DNA from: Streptomyces changanensis
GTDB taxonomy: Bacteria; Actinomycetota; Actinomycetes; Streptomycetales; Streptomycetaceae
Direction of reading: 5' to 3'
NCBI RefSeq assembly: GCF_024600715.1
Contig: NZ_CP102332.1
Location: 2,480,001-2,544,000 of the forward strand
DNA length: 64,000 bases
A program made the position numbers and the translations under genes. Shown piece after piece: positions 1-8,461 of the stretch. Under the pieces are notes generated by a model. It made no database searches. It was not told where the DNA came from and was given only the letters and a program-made list of their open reading frames with translations. The number at the start of each line of letters is the position of its first letter. Position 1 is the stretch's first letter.

Positions 1-561
1 CTTCATCGACCGCAGTGCGTAGAACACCCGGGACCGCACGGTCCCGCTCGGTATCCCCAGGGTCTGCGCGGCCTCGTTGACCGTACGCCCCTTGAAGTAC
101 GTCTCGATGAGGACTTCCCGATGGGCGGGGGTCAAATCGTCGAGTGCGTCCGACAACGTCATGAGCCACAGCGCCTTGTCGATCTCGTCCTCCGCGGGCA
201 TGACCTCCAGCGGCGACGGATCGACCTCCTGCGGCCGGGCCTGCCGGCTGCGGTGGCCGTCGATGACGATGCGCCGGGCGACCGTCACCAGCCAGGGTCG
301 GACGGAGCCGGTGGCCCGATTGAGCTGACCGGCGTTCTTCCAGGCACGGATGAGCGTCTCCTGCACCACGTCCTCGGCGCGCTGGCGGTCGCCGGCGACG
401 AGGCGCAGCACGTAGGCGAGCAGCGGTCCGGCGTGCTCGCCGTAGAGCGACCGCATCAACTCCTCGTCAGGGCCGGGGGTGTTGACCTGCGGCGACTCCG
501 CGCGGTGCCGGGCCCGACGCGCCCCACGGCGGTCATCGGCCACGGCGGCATCCTTGCGCAC
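1..561 (-). CDS. ECF RNA polymerase sigma factor, 3' end cut by window edge
   Basis: An extracytoplasmic-function sigma factor, which directs RNA polymerase to a small stress or development regulon. Reading leftward, 187 codons are open to base 1, so only the extreme C-terminus is missing. Region 2 appears near residues 30-95 (LYGEHAGPLLAYVLRL, then RAEDVVQETLIRAWKN). Region 4 near residues 140-187 has the helix-turn-helix EAAQTLGIPSGTVRSR. The GTG start at 561-559 was chosen because GGGAGG lies just upstream. By remembered synteny with S. coelicolor (SCO2954) it could be the SigU ortholog; that name is inference. Any anti-sigma gene would lie outside the window to the left. Confidence 0.88.
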   Translation of the reverse strand, partial: MRKDAAVADDRRGARRARHRAESPQVNTPGPDEELMRSLYGEHAGPLLAYVLRLVAGDRQRAEDVVQETLIRAWKNAGQLNRATGSVRPWLVTVARRIVIDGHRSRQARPQEVDPSPLEVMPAEDEIDKALWLMTLSDALDDLTPAHREVLIETYFKGRTVNEAAQTLGIPSGTVRSRVFYALRSMK

Positions 562-630
562 CCGAACCTCCCGGTCGAGACCCTGTCCGACTCCTTGCCC
601 CCATGACTACGGAGCGGGGAGCCGAACGTC

Positions 631-1221
631 TCAACGGCGCCGGGATTTTCCTCCGGAGGGTTCCGCGGTGCGGACGGCGCGCGCCCGGTGGCGGGCCACG
701 CGCTCGCGGTTGCCGCACGTCTCGCTGGAGCACCAACGGCGGCGCCCGCCGCGGGAGGTGTCCAGGTAGACGCGGTGGCAGTGGTCGCCCTCGCACTGGC
801 GGAGCAGGGCGCGCGCCTCGGGGTCGGTCAGCAGGTCGACGGCGTCGCGCGCGACGGTGGCGACGAGCGGGGCGCAGCGCGGGGCCGCGCCCAGGGCCCG
901 TACGAGCCGGCCGTCGGCACCGCGCACGGCGCGGGGGGCGGGCGGCGCGGCGGCGGCCGCGAGGGCGTTGAGCCGGTCCAGCGCCGCGGGCACGTCGGGG
1001 GTGTGGGCGCCGAGCTCGGCGCGGACCAGGACGCCGATGTGGACGCGGAGTTCGGCGAAGCGCTCGACCCAGTCGTCGTCCACGGCGGTGAGCGGCGTGC
1101 CGGGCGGCACGAGCCCGCAGCCGAGCAGCCACCGCGCGAGCCGCCCGGGGTCGGTGGGCGGCTCGGCCAGTAAGGCCAGGCAGCGCCGCCCGGGATCGAA
1201 CCGCCGTTCGTCGCCGTCCAT
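631..1221 (-). CDS. ABATE-domain, CGNR zinc-finger putative transcription regulator
   Basis: 196-residue protein of the stress-induced ABATE / CGNR family, predicted DNA-binding regulators with an N-terminal ligand-sensing ABATE domain. The C-terminal zinc finger is clear: CEGDHCHRVYLD, then WCSSETCGNR around residue 169, followed by a basic tail. The ATG at 1221-1219 follows GAGGCGG. A GTG nine codons upstream is a weaker option. It sits 70 bp upstream of the sigma gene on the same strand, so co-transcription is possible. Leu17 is encoded by TTA (1173-1171), a rare codon in Streptomyces read by the bldA tRNA, so translation may be limited to late growth. The ligand is unknown. Confidence 0.85.
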   Translation of the reverse strand: MDGDERRFDPGRRCLALLAEPPTDPGRLARWLLGCGLVPPGTPLTAVDDDWVERFAELRVHIGVLVRAELGAHTPDVPAALDRLNALAAAAAPPAPRAVRGADGRLVRALGAAPRCAPLVATVARDAVDLLTDPEARALLRQCEGDHCHRVYLDTSRGGRRRWCSSETCGNRERVARHRARAVRTAEPSGGKSRRR

Positions 1222-1427
1222 GTGCCAGTCACCGCCTCGGGTCACCGCGGAGTCGTCCGTCGTCCACCGTCCGTCCCCAGGGTGCCCCCCAGGAGGCCCC
1301 CCGGGAAGGCCGCGCGCGGCATCCACTCGCCGCCGGGCCGGACATGACGCGCCGGGCGGGGCGGGAGGCCGTGGTCGAGGGCCGGCCGGCGCCGGGCGCA
1401 GGGCCCGTGACGAGCCGCGGGGCGAGG

Positions 1428-2624
1428 TCAGCCGGGGGTGGCCGCACCCGGGTCCGCCGCCGGGTCCGCACCCGGGTCCGCCGTCGGGTCGGTGCCCGGG
1501 TCCGCCGTCGGGTCGAGGGCCAGGCGGTAGCCGCGCTTGACGACCGTCTGGATCAGCTTCGGTGCGCCCAGCGCGGACCGCAGCCGGGCCATGGCCGTCT
1601 CCACGGCGTGCTCGTCCCGGCCGGCGCCGGGCAGCGCCCGCAGGAGCTCCGCGCGGGGGACGACCCAGCCGGGGCGGCGGGCCAGGGCGTGCAGCAGCGA
1701 CATGCCGGCCGGCGGTACCGGCCGCAGCGCCCCGTCCACCAGGACGGCGTGGCCGCGGATCTCGACGCGGCGCCCGGCGACGGGCAGGGTCCGCGCCCTG
1801 GCCGGCAGCTCCTGGCACAGGAGCTGGACCAGCGGGCCGAGCCGGAAGCGGGCGGGCTGGTAGGTGTCCACGCCGTGGCTCTGCAGCGGTACGGCGGTGA
1901 CCGGGCCGACGCAGGCGGGCAGCACGTCGTGGCGCAGGGCGTCGAGCAGTTCGGCGCGCAGGCCGCGGCCGTGGGCACGGGCCAGCAGGGACGCGGCGGC
2001 GGGGGCGCTGGTGAACGTCACGGCGTCCAGCGACCGCGCCAGCGTCGCGTCGAGGAGCCGGTCCAGGGGCGCCGGGTCCTCGGGCGGCATCCACCGGTAC
2101 ACCGGTACGACGACCACGTCCGCCCCGGCGTCCTCCAGGGCCTCCACGAAGCCCGGCAGCGGTTCGCCGTGGAGCTGGAGGGCGATGCGGCTGTCGGCGA
2201 CGCCCTGGTCGAGGAGGCGGTCGAGGACCTCGGCCATGGAGTCGCTGCCGGGCGACCACTCCTCGGTCAGCCCCGCCGCCCGCACCGCGCCCTTGACCTT
2301 GGGGCCGCGGGCGAGGACGCGTACGCGCCGCAGGCAGTCGACGAGGTCCTCCCCGTACCCCCAGCCATCGGCGGCCTCCAGCCAGCCGCGGAAGCCGATC
2401 GCCGTGGTGGCGACGACGGTGTCCGGGGGGTCGGCGACGAGGGCCTTCGTCGCGTCGAGGAGCTCCGCGTCGTCGGCGAGCGGCACGATCCGCAGCGCGG
2501 GGGCGTGCAGTACCGCCGCGCCCCGGCGCTGCAGCAGCGCGCCCAGTTCGTCCGCGCGGCGGGCCGCGGTGACGCCGACCGTGAAGCCCGCGAGGGGGCC
2601 GTGTTCCTGCTGCTGCTCGTGCAT
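1428..2624 (-). CDS. nnaR: Uroporphyrinogen-III synthase-like nitrate/nitrite assimilation regulator NnaR
   Basis: A HemD-like domain (about residues 10-260, from LAGFTVGVTAARRADEL) is fused to a C-terminal winged-helix DNA-binding domain (about residues 280-375, RRPGWVVPRAELLRAL and VETAMARLRSAL). This is the architecture of NnaR/Rv0260c, known in Streptomyces and mycobacteria as an activator of nitrite reductase and narK genes. It lies directly downstream of narK, supporting that role rather than haem synthesis. The tail is a short Asp-Pro-Gly repeat (ADPGTDPTADPGADP), probably disordered. ATG 2624 was chosen. ATG 2693, with GGAGG overlapping the narK stop, would add 23 residues, but those codons (CGT, GAA, TGT, TCA) look non-coding. 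Confidence 0.88.
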   Translation of the reverse strand: MHEQQQEHGPLAGFTVGVTAARRADELGALLQRRGAAVLHAPALRIVPLADDAELLDATKALVADPPDTVVATTAIGFRGWLEAADGWGYGEDLVDCLRRVRVLARGPKVKGAVRAAGLTEEWSPGSDSMAEVLDRLLDQGVADSRIALQLHGEPLPGFVEALEDAGADVVVVPVYRWMPPEDPAPLDRLLDATLARSLDAVTFTSAPAAASLLARAHGRGLRAELLDALRHDVLPACVGPVTAVPLQSHGVDTYQPARFRLGPLVQLLCQELPARARTLPVAGRRVEIRGHAVLVDGALRPVPPAGMSLLHALARRPGWVVPRAELLRALPGAGRDEHAVETAMARLRSALGAPKLIQTVVKRGYRLALDPTADPGTDPTADPGADPAADPGAATPG

Positions 2625-2699
2625 GGGGCCCGAGCCTGACAAGGGTGCGTGACAGCCGGGGTTCGCCGAGGTTTCCCCGCCGTTACGGACCATGTGCGC

Positions 2700-4169
2700 T
2701 CACACCTCCGAGTAGCCGAACCGGCTCCGCGCCGGGACGTCGGCGTCGGCGGCGTCGACCGCGTCCGCCGCGCCGCCCTGACCGGCCGTGACGGACGCGG
2801 CGGTGGGGCCGACGGCACCGGTCGTGACGGTCGCGCCCGCCGTGCCGGTCCTGCCGGTCGCGCCCGCCGCGCGGGTCGTCGCCGGCTTGCGAAGGTACAC
2901 CGCCCACGTCACCGCGATGCAGGCGGCGTAGAAGGCGAGGAAGGCGACGAAGGCGGCCGTGCCGGTCCCGGCGGTCTGGAAGGACTGGCGGAAGGCGAGG
3001 TTGATGCCGAGTCCGCCGACGGCGCCGAGCGCGCCGATGAGCCCCATGGAGGCGCCGGAGATGCGGCGCCCGTAGGCGTCGGCCTCCTCGCCGGTCAGGC
3101 CCGCGGCGTACGCCTTCGCCTTGAAGATCGCCGGGACCATCTTGAACGTCGAGCCGTTGCCGAGGCCGCTGAGGACGAACAGGGAGGTGAAGCCGACGAG
3201 GAAGACGGCGAACGACTCGGCGAGCGAGGCGAGCACGACGACGCCGGTCGCGGCGGCCATCGCCAGGAAGGTGCCGAGGGTGATGCGGGCGCCGCCGTAC
3301 CGGTCGGCCAGCGCGCCGCCGACGGGCCGGATGAGGGAGCCGAGGAGCGGGCCGACGAAGGTGAGCGACGCCGCCTCCAGCGGGGTCCGCCCGAACTGGG
3401 TCTGCAGGACGAGGCCGAAGGCGAAGCTGTAGCCGATGAACGAGCCGAAGGTGCCGACGTAGAGGAACGCCATGATCCAGGTGTGGGCGTCGCGGGCGGC
3501 CTCCTTCACGGCGCCGGTGTCGTTCCTGACGGGCGCGAGGTTGTCCATGAAGAGCGCCGCGCAGACCGCCGCGACGACGATCAGCGGGAGGTAGAGGCCG
3601 AGGACGATCCGCGGGTGGGCGGCGCCGGCCGTGCCGATGACCGCGAGGCCGACCAGCTGGACGACGGGGACGCCGATGTTGCCGCCGCCGGCGTTGAGGC
3701 CGAGCGCCCAGCCCTTGCGGTGGAGGGGGAAGAAGGCGTTGATGTTGGTCATGGAGGAGGCGAAGTTGCCGCCGCCGACCCCGGTGAGCGCGGCCACGAG
3801 GACGAAGGTCGTGTACGACGTGCCGGGCTCCATCACCGCGTAGGCGGCGCCCGTGGGCAGCAGGAGCAGCAGCGCGCTGATCACCGTCCAGTTCCGTCCG
3901 CCGAAGCGGGCGACGGCGAAGCTGTACGGGACGCGGATGACCGCGCCGACGAGCGTGGCGACCGCGATGAGGAAGAACTTCCCGGCCGGGTCGATGCCGT
4001 ACTCCGGCCCCATGAACAGGACCATCACGGACCACAGCGTCCAGACGGAGAACCCGATGTGCTCGCTGACCACGGAGAAGAGCAGGTTGCGGTTGGCGAC
4101 GCGCTCGCCCTTCTCCCGCCAGAAGACCTCGTCCTCCGGATCCCACTCCTCGATCCACCGTCCGCCCAT
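2700..4169 (-). CDS. narK: NarK-family nitrate/nitrite MFS transporter
   Basis: 489-residue multi-spanning membrane protein of the nitrate/nitrite porter family, which moves nitrate in or nitrite out across the cytoplasmic membrane. Supporting motifs are the N-terminal WDPEDEVFWREKGERVANRN segment and the Gly-rich nitrate signature GVGGGNFASSMTNINAFFP followed by GWALGLNAGGGNIGVPVVQ. About 12 hydrophobic segments are visible. The C-terminal 50 residues are a Thr/Ala/Gly-rich cytoplasmic tail. GGAGGTGCGC directly precedes the ATG. Its stop is about 75 bp from the preferred nnaR start, so the two probably form a nitrate-assimilation operon. Confidence 0.93.
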   Translation of the reverse strand: MGGRWIEEWDPEDEVFWREKGERVANRNLLFSVVSEHIGFSVWTLWSVMVLFMGPEYGIDPAGKFFLIAVATLVGAVIRVPYSFAVARFGGRNWTVISALLLLLPTGAAYAVMEPGTSYTTFVLVAALTGVGGGNFASSMTNINAFFPLHRKGWALGLNAGGGNIGVPVVQLVGLAVIGTAGAAHPRIVLGLYLPLIVVAAVCAALFMDNLAPVRNDTGAVKEAARDAHTWIMAFLYVGTFGSFIGYSFAFGLVLQTQFGRTPLEAASLTFVGPLLGSLIRPVGGALADRYGGARITLGTFLAMAAATGVVVLASLAESFAVFLVGFTSLFVLSGLGNGSTFKMVPAIFKAKAYAAGLTGEEADAYGRRISGASMGLIGALGAVGGLGINLAFRQSFQTAGTGTAAFVAFLAFYAACIAVTWAVYLRKPATTRAAGATGRTGTAGATVTTGAVGPTAASVTAGQGGAADAVDAADADVPARSRFGYSEV

Positions 4170-4307
4170 CGCGCACCTCCGCTGTGTCGGTCCCAGAACG
4201 CCGTCCGGGGGCCGACGCTAGGCGGGGCGCGTTTCGGCCGGGTCATCCGACGTGACCGGCCGGAAACCTTGCTCTCACCCGGGGCGGGGGCGCGCTGTGA
4301 GCGCCGT

Positions 4308-5276
4308 TCAGCCGCCGGCGCGCATGAGGGCGGCGTCGGCCTCGGGGAGCCAGGCGCCGTCCGGGACGACCAGCCACTCCTCCGCGGCGGCGAGCTCGGC
4401 CGCGGCGGTGCGCAGCGCGTCGAGACCGGGGTGCTTCAGCCCCCTGCGCCACACCATCGCCACGGGTGACAGGGGTACGGGCCGTACCAGCGGCCTGCGG
4501 ACGGTGTCCGGCATGGCCTGGAAGTCGACCACGGCGAGCACCGGCGTACGGCCCTTGGCCATGACGCGGCGGAACTCCTCCACGCCGACCGCGAGCGGGG
4601 CGGGCGGGGCGACGCGCACCCCGTGGCCGGCGAAGAGCAGCGCGGCGAGGTCGGTCCACTCGCGGGTGCGCGGGTTGCCCGCCCCGGCGTACAGCGCCTC
4701 CCCGGCGAGCGCGGACAGCTCGACCTCGTCGCGGTCGGCGAGCGGGTGTCCGGCCGGGAGGATCACCGCCATCGGCTCGTACCGCACGGGCTGCCAGGCG
4801 AGCCGGGCGCGGACGGCGGGGTCGAGCCCGGCGACGCGGCCGAAGGAGACGTCGAGGCGGCCGGCGAGAATCTCCGCGGCGGCGCCGGTCAGGCCGCTCT
4901 CGTAGCGGGCCATCAGCTCGCAGTCGGGCGCGAGGCGCCGGGCGTGCTCCAGGACCCGGCCGGTGGAGATCGCCGGGGTGTTGAGGTCGACCAGCAGCGG
5001 GCGCGGCCCGGCGCCGGTGAAGGCGGCGGCGAGGTCGTCGTACGCGGCGAGGACGGCCTCGGCGTACGGCCGCAGGCGCTCGCCGGCCGCGGTGAGGGAG
5101 ACCTGCCGGGTGGTGCGGACGAACAGCTCCGTGCCGAGGTCCCGCTCCAGGCGCCGGATGTCCCGGCTGAGGGCCTGCTGTGCGACGTACAGACGGGCGG
5201 CGGCGCGGGTGAAGTGCAGCTCGTCGGCGACGGCGGTGAAGGCGCGCAGGAGCCGGGGATCGATGTCGGGGACCAC
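4308..5276 (-). CDS. LysR-family transcriptional regulator
   Basis: 322 residues, normal for LysR regulators. The N-terminal winged helix-turn-helix is textbook (LLRAFTAVADELHFTRAAAR and QQALSRDIRRLERDLGTELF, residues 8-55). A periplasmic-binding-protein-like effector domain follows from about residue 90. The GTG start at 5276-5274 gives the canonical short lead-in before the helix-turn-helix. It is transcribed divergently from the MFS gene at 5361. A GG-centred ACACA/TGTGT dyad lies between them (5292-5303), so it probably controls that transporter and itself. The effector is unknown. Confidence 0.92.
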   Translation of the reverse strand: MVPDIDPRLLRAFTAVADELHFTRAAARLYVAQQALSRDIRRLERDLGTELFVRTTRQVSLTAAGERLRPYAEAVLAAYDDLAAAFTGAGPRPLLVDLNTPAISTGRVLEHARRLAPDCELMARYESGLTGAAAEILAGRLDVSFGRVAGLDPAVRARLAWQPVRYEPMAVILPAGHPLADRDEVELSALAGEALYAGAGNPRTREWTDLAALLFAGHGVRVAPPAPLAVGVEEFRRVMAKGRTPVLAVVDFQAMPDTVRRPLVRPVPLSPVAMVWRRGLKHPGLDALRTAAAELAAAEEWLVVPDGAWLPEADAALMRAGG

Positions 5277-5289
5277 GACCGGGAACCTA

Positions 5290-5306
5290 CAACACAGGTG
5301 TGTCAA
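5290..5306. promoter_or_regulatory. Candidate LysR operator in divergent intergenic region
   Basis: The inverted repeat ACACA-GG-TGTGT (5292-5303) lies in the 84-bp gap between the LysR gene and the divergently oriented MFS gene, where an autoregulatory LysR site is expected. The wider sequence TACAACACAGGTGTGTCAA also fits a loose T-N11-A pattern. This is inferred from position and symmetry only. Confidence 0.4.
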
Positions 5307-5360
5307 TCGCCGCTGATCAGGTGTTGGACCCCGGGAGGGGGCGGCACGGAGGGTGGGGCC

Positions 5361-6821
5361 ATGTCCCCGTACCCGCCGCAGGCCGCCCCCGTGCCGGCCC
5401 TCTCCCCCGGCGCCCTCGCCCTCGCCCCCCGCTACACCGAGCCGGGTCCCCCGCCCCGCCCGCGCGGCACCGGACCCGACCGCCCGCACGGCCCCGGCCC
5501 GGGCGGCCCGCCCGCTCCCGGGCCCGGTACCGGCCGCGACCGTCCGCCGCGCCCCTCCCGCCCGTACGGCCCCGGGCCCCGCCCCGGCCGCCGCCCCCGT
5601 GTCCGCAACCCGTACGCCCGGCTCTTCGCCCTGCCCGGCACGCGCGCGTTCACCGCGGGGAACCTCGTCGCGCGGATCCCGATGGGCATGTTCACCGTCA
5701 GCGCGGTCATCATGATCGCGGAGACCCGGGGTTCGTACGCCCTCGCCGGGGCGGTCACCGCGACGGGGCTGGCCGCGACGGCGGTCGTGGCCCCGTTCAC
5801 GGCCCGGCTCGTCGACCGGTACGGGCAGGCGCGCGTCGCCGTCCCCGCCACCGTGCTGGCGGTGCTCGGCTCGCTCGCCCTGCTGCTGTGCGTCCGTCAC
5901 CAGGCGCCGCACTGGACGCTGTTCGCCGCGTACGCCGCGACGGCGACCACCCCGAACATCGGCGGCATGTCCCGCTCCCGCTGGGCCCACCTGTACCGGG
6001 GCGACCCGGAGGCGGTGCACGCCGCGAACGCCTTCGAGCAGGCCGTGGACGAGCTGTGCTTCGTGCTCGGCCCGGTGCTCGCCGCGTTCCTGTGCGCGGC
6101 GCTCTTCCCGGAGGCGGGCACCCTCGTCGGGGCGGTCCTGCTGCTCACCGGCATGCTGCTGTTCACCGCGCAGCGCGCCACCGAACCACCGGCCGTCCCG
6201 CGCCGCGCCGGGCACCGCCCTCGCTCCCCGCTGCGGGTGGCCGGGATGCCCGCGCTGATGGTGGTGTTCCTGGCGACGGGCGCGGTCTTCGGCTCCCTGG
6301 AGATCGTGACGCTGGCGTTCGTCGACGGGCCGGTGGCGGGCCCGGTCATGGCCCTCCAGGCGTTCGGTTCGTTCCTGGCGGGCCTCGCCTACGGCTCCGC
6401 GCGCCCGGCCGCGGACCCGGGACGCCGGCTGCCGGTGTGCCTGGTGGCGATGACCGTCCTCATGGCGGGCCCGCTGCTCGCCTCGGGCACCGGCTCGCTC
6501 CCGGTCCTGGCGGGCGCCCTGCTCCTGGCCGGGATGGCGACGGCGCCGACGATGGTGACGGGCACGACGCTGGTGCAGCGCCTGACCCCGGCCGGGCAGC
6601 TGAACGAGGGCATGACCCTCGCGGTGACGGCCCTCCTCGGCGGCGTCTCGGCCGGCGCGGCGGCGGGCGGCTGGCTCGTGGAGCACGCGGGCGCCGGCAC
6701 GGCGTACGTCCTGCCGGTGGCGGCAGCGGGGCTGGCGCTGTGCCTCGCGGTGGCGGGCACGCCCCGCCGGGCCCTGCCCTATGCTCCGTCCCATGGTGAC
6801 AGTGGAGCGACTGCGGGCTGA
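5361..6821 (+). CDS. MFS transporter with long Pro/Arg-rich N-terminal extension
   Basis: 486-residue major facilitator superfamily exporter. Residues 1-90 are Pro, Gly and Arg rich and probably disordered in the cytoplasm. The membrane domain begins near residue 95 (ALPGTRAFTAGNLVARIP) and holds about 12 hydrophobic helices. The ATG at 5361 follows GGAGGGTGGGGCC. It is divergent from the LysR gene, which probably regulates it. The GNAT gene begins inside its 3' end, suggesting translational coupling. The substrate cannot be told from sequence; efflux of a small molecule is the generic guess. Confidence 0.86.
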   Translation: MSPYPPQAAPVPALSPGALALAPRYTEPGPPPRPRGTGPDRPHGPGPGGPPAPGPGTGRDRPPRPSRPYGPGPRPGRRPRVRNPYARLFALPGTRAFTAGNLVARIPMGMFTVSAVIMIAETRGSYALAGAVTATGLAATAVVAPFTARLVDRYGQARVAVPATVLAVLGSLALLLCVRHQAPHWTLFAAYAATATTPNIGGMSRSRWAHLYRGDPEAVHAANAFEQAVDELCFVLGPVLAAFLCAALFPEAGTLVGAVLLLTGMLLFTAQRATEPPAVPRRAGHRPRSPLRVAGMPALMVVFLATGAVFGSLEIVTLAFVDGPVAGPVMALQAFGSFLAGLAYGSARPAADPGRRLPVCLVAMTVLMAGPLLASGTGSLPVLAGALLLAGMATAPTMVTGTTLVQRLTPAGQLNEGMTLAVTALLGGVSAGAAAGGWLVEHAGAGTAYVLPVAAAGLALCLAVAGTPRRALPYAPSHGDSGATAG

Positions 6822-7281
6822 CCACGCGCCCGCCCTGCTGGCGTTCGAGCGGGAGAACCGCGCCTGGTTCGCCCGGTCGATACCGGACCGGGGCGACGCG
6901 TACTTCGCGGGGTTCGACGAGCGGCACCGCCTGCTCCTCGCCGAGCAGGAGGCCGGTCTGCGCCACTTCCACGTCGTCCTGGACGACGAGGGGGAGCTGG
7001 TCGGCCGGGTCAACCTGGTCTGCGCCGAAAAGAACGGCCCCGAGCTCGGCTACCGCGTCGCCGAGCGGGTGGCGGGCCGGGGGGTGGCGACGGCGGCGGT
7101 CGCGGAGGTGTGCCGGCTCGCCGCCGACGCGTACGGCCTCACGGAGCTGCGGGCGGTGACGACGGTGGACAACCGGGCCTCCCGCGCCGTGCTGGAGCGC
7201 AACGCCTTCGAGACCGTCGGCACCCTCACCCTCACCGGCCGTCCGGGCCTGCGCTACCGGCGCCTGCTCACCCGGCCCTGA
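6793..7281 (+). CDS. GNAT family N-acetyltransferase
   Basis: About 162-residue acetyltransferase of the RimJ/RimL type, which transfers acetyl from acetyl-CoA to an N-terminal or small-molecule amine. The acetyl-CoA loop is visible as RVAERVAGRGVATAAVAE, and the C-terminal motif VDNRASRAVLERNAFETVG is characteristic. ATG 6793 overlaps the end of the MFS gene; ATG 6781 would add four residues. It is probably co-transcribed with the transporter, for example to modify a compound that the transporter exports, but this is context-based inference. Confidence 0.85.
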   Translation: MVTVERLRADHAPALLAFERENRAWFARSIPDRGDAYFAGFDERHRLLLAEQEAGLRHFHVVLDDEGELVGRVNLVCAEKNGPELGYRVAERVAGRGVATAAVAEVCRLAADAYGLTELRAVTTVDNRASRAVLERNAFETVGTLTLTGRPGLRYRRLLTRP

Positions 7282-7445
7282 CCGACGCGGCCGGCGCCCG
7301 CGACCAACGGCGGGGCGGGTACGCCGGGGCGGGCGGGCCGGCGCGGGGTGTGCGGCTCGGGGCTCACGCCGGGCCAGGGCTCCTCACGCCGGGCCGTGGG
7401 GGCGAGGGCTCGGGGGCTGGGCCCACGCCGGGCCGGGCGTACGAC

Positions 7446-7476
7446 AAAGGCCCGGCCGCCTGATGGCTGCCGGGCC
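7446..7476 (-). terminator. Rho-independent terminator of ssrA
   Basis: On the minus strand GGCCCGGC pairs with GCCGGGCC (7476-7469 with 7456-7449). A small inner GCC/GGC helix is present, and a short TTT follows. It lies about 20 nt past the mature tmRNA 3' end. Confidence 0.75.
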
Positions 7477-7493
7477 CCTGCCCACATGGGATG

Positions 7494-7863
7494 AGTGGAG
7501 ATGGCGGGAATCGAACCCGCGTCCAACGGTGCAGAACCAGGGCTTCTCCGTGTGCAGTCCGCTGCGATTTTCTCGGCCCCGGAGATCACGCGGACAAGTC
7601 TCCGACGGGCTCAGTCACTGTTTGGTTTCCCTCTACGCCCCGTGACCGGGCCTAGAGGTTTAGTTCCCTAGCTGATGCCAGGATCCGGGTCGGGAACAGC
7701 CCCGGGCTGACACTTCGCAAGCTCGCTACTTAGGCAGCGAGGGCGAAGGAATCGCGCTTGGTGTTGGCGATTATTGGTTGCGACATATGGTTTACGAGAT
7801 CATTGCCGCTTCCTCGACACGCTTCCCCTGCTTCGACAGCCGCTGTCGAAACCGATCATCCCC
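7494..7863 (-). ncRNA. ssrA: tmRNA (transfer-messenger RNA)
   Basis: A hybrid tRNA-mRNA that rescues stalled ribosomes with SmpB and tags the nascent peptide for proteolysis. The 5' end GGGGAUG (7863-7857) pairs with CAUCUCC (7503-7497) as the acceptor stem. The T-arm GGUUCGAUUCCCGCC precedes the 3' end. CCA is not encoded, so it would be added after transcription. The tag frame on the minus strand reads ANTKRDSFALAA followed by TAA, ending in the usual LAA degron. smpB lies about 100 bp upstream on the same strand. The tag is four residues shorter than the S. coelicolor tag as I recall it. Confidence 0.95.
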
Positions 7864-7960
7864 ATGTTGATTTTTCAAAGTGCGCCCGCCAGGCGGGGCA
7901 GGTGCCATCGTACGTGACCAACGCGTGCGGATGCCAGCGCATTCCCGCCCGGGCGGCGGA

Positions 7961-8440
7961 TCAGGCGCGCTGGCGGCGGCGGACCGCCGACACGGCCCGG
8001 TCGGCCTCGCGCCGGTCCTGCTTCTCCCGCAGCGTCTGCCGCTTGTCGTACTCCTTCTTGCCGCGCGCGAGCGCGATCTCGACCTTGGCCCGGCCGTCCT
8101 TGAAGTACAGCGCCAGGGGCACGATCGTGTGACCCGTCTCCTGCGACTTCGACTCCAGCTTGTCGATCTCGGCCCGGTGCAGGAGCAGCTTCCGCTTGCG
8201 CCGCGCGGAGTGGTTGGTCCAGGTGCCCTGGCTGTACTCCGGCACGTGGACGTTGTGCAGCCACGCCTCGTGCGCGTCGATCTGGACGAAGCCGTCCACC
8301 AGCGAGGCCCGCCCCTGGCGCAGCGACTTCACCTCCGTGCCGGTCAGGACCAGACCGCACTCGTAGGTGTCCATGATGTGGTAGTCGTGCCGCGCCTTCT
8401 TGTTCTGCGCGATCATCTTGCGCCCTGTTTCCTTAGCCAT
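7961..8440 (-). CDS. smpB: SsrA-binding protein SmpB
   Basis: 159-residue SmpB, which binds the tRNA-like domain of tmRNA and delivers it to the ribosomal A site. The OB-fold signature is complete: [37 protein letters not shown], then [20 protein letters not shown] basic C-terminal tail ([17 protein letters not shown]) follows. It sits between ssrA and the S41 protease gene. No Shine-Dalgarno sequence precedes the ATG. Instead an inverted repeat, TAGTGCG-N8-CGCACTA (8440-8461), abuts it, and the upstream stop codon is only about 18 nt away, so coupling to upstream translation is likely. Confidence 0.96.
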   Translation of the reverse strand: MAKETGRKMIAQNKKARHDYHIMDTYECGLVLTGTEVKSLRQGRASLVDGFVQIDAHEAWLHNVHVPEYSQGTWTNHSARRKRKLLLHRAEIDKLESKSQETGHTIVPLALYFKDGRAKVEIALARGKKEYDKRQTLREKQDRREADRAVSAVRRRQRA

Positions 8441-8461
8441 AGTGCGGTCATTTTCGCACTA
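8440..8461 (-). promoter_or_regulatory. Inverted repeat at smpB translation start
   Basis: TAGTGCG and CGCACTA separated by 8 nt include the stop codon of the S41 protease gene and end at the first base of the smpB ATG. A folded hairpin would occupy the place where a ribosome binding site should be. A translational-control role is inferred. Confidence 0.45.

Noticed and set aside
7463..7645. Short plus-strand ORF over the tmRNA
   Set aside because: Lies inside the structured tmRNA gene; the resemblance to coding comes from the T-arm sequence.
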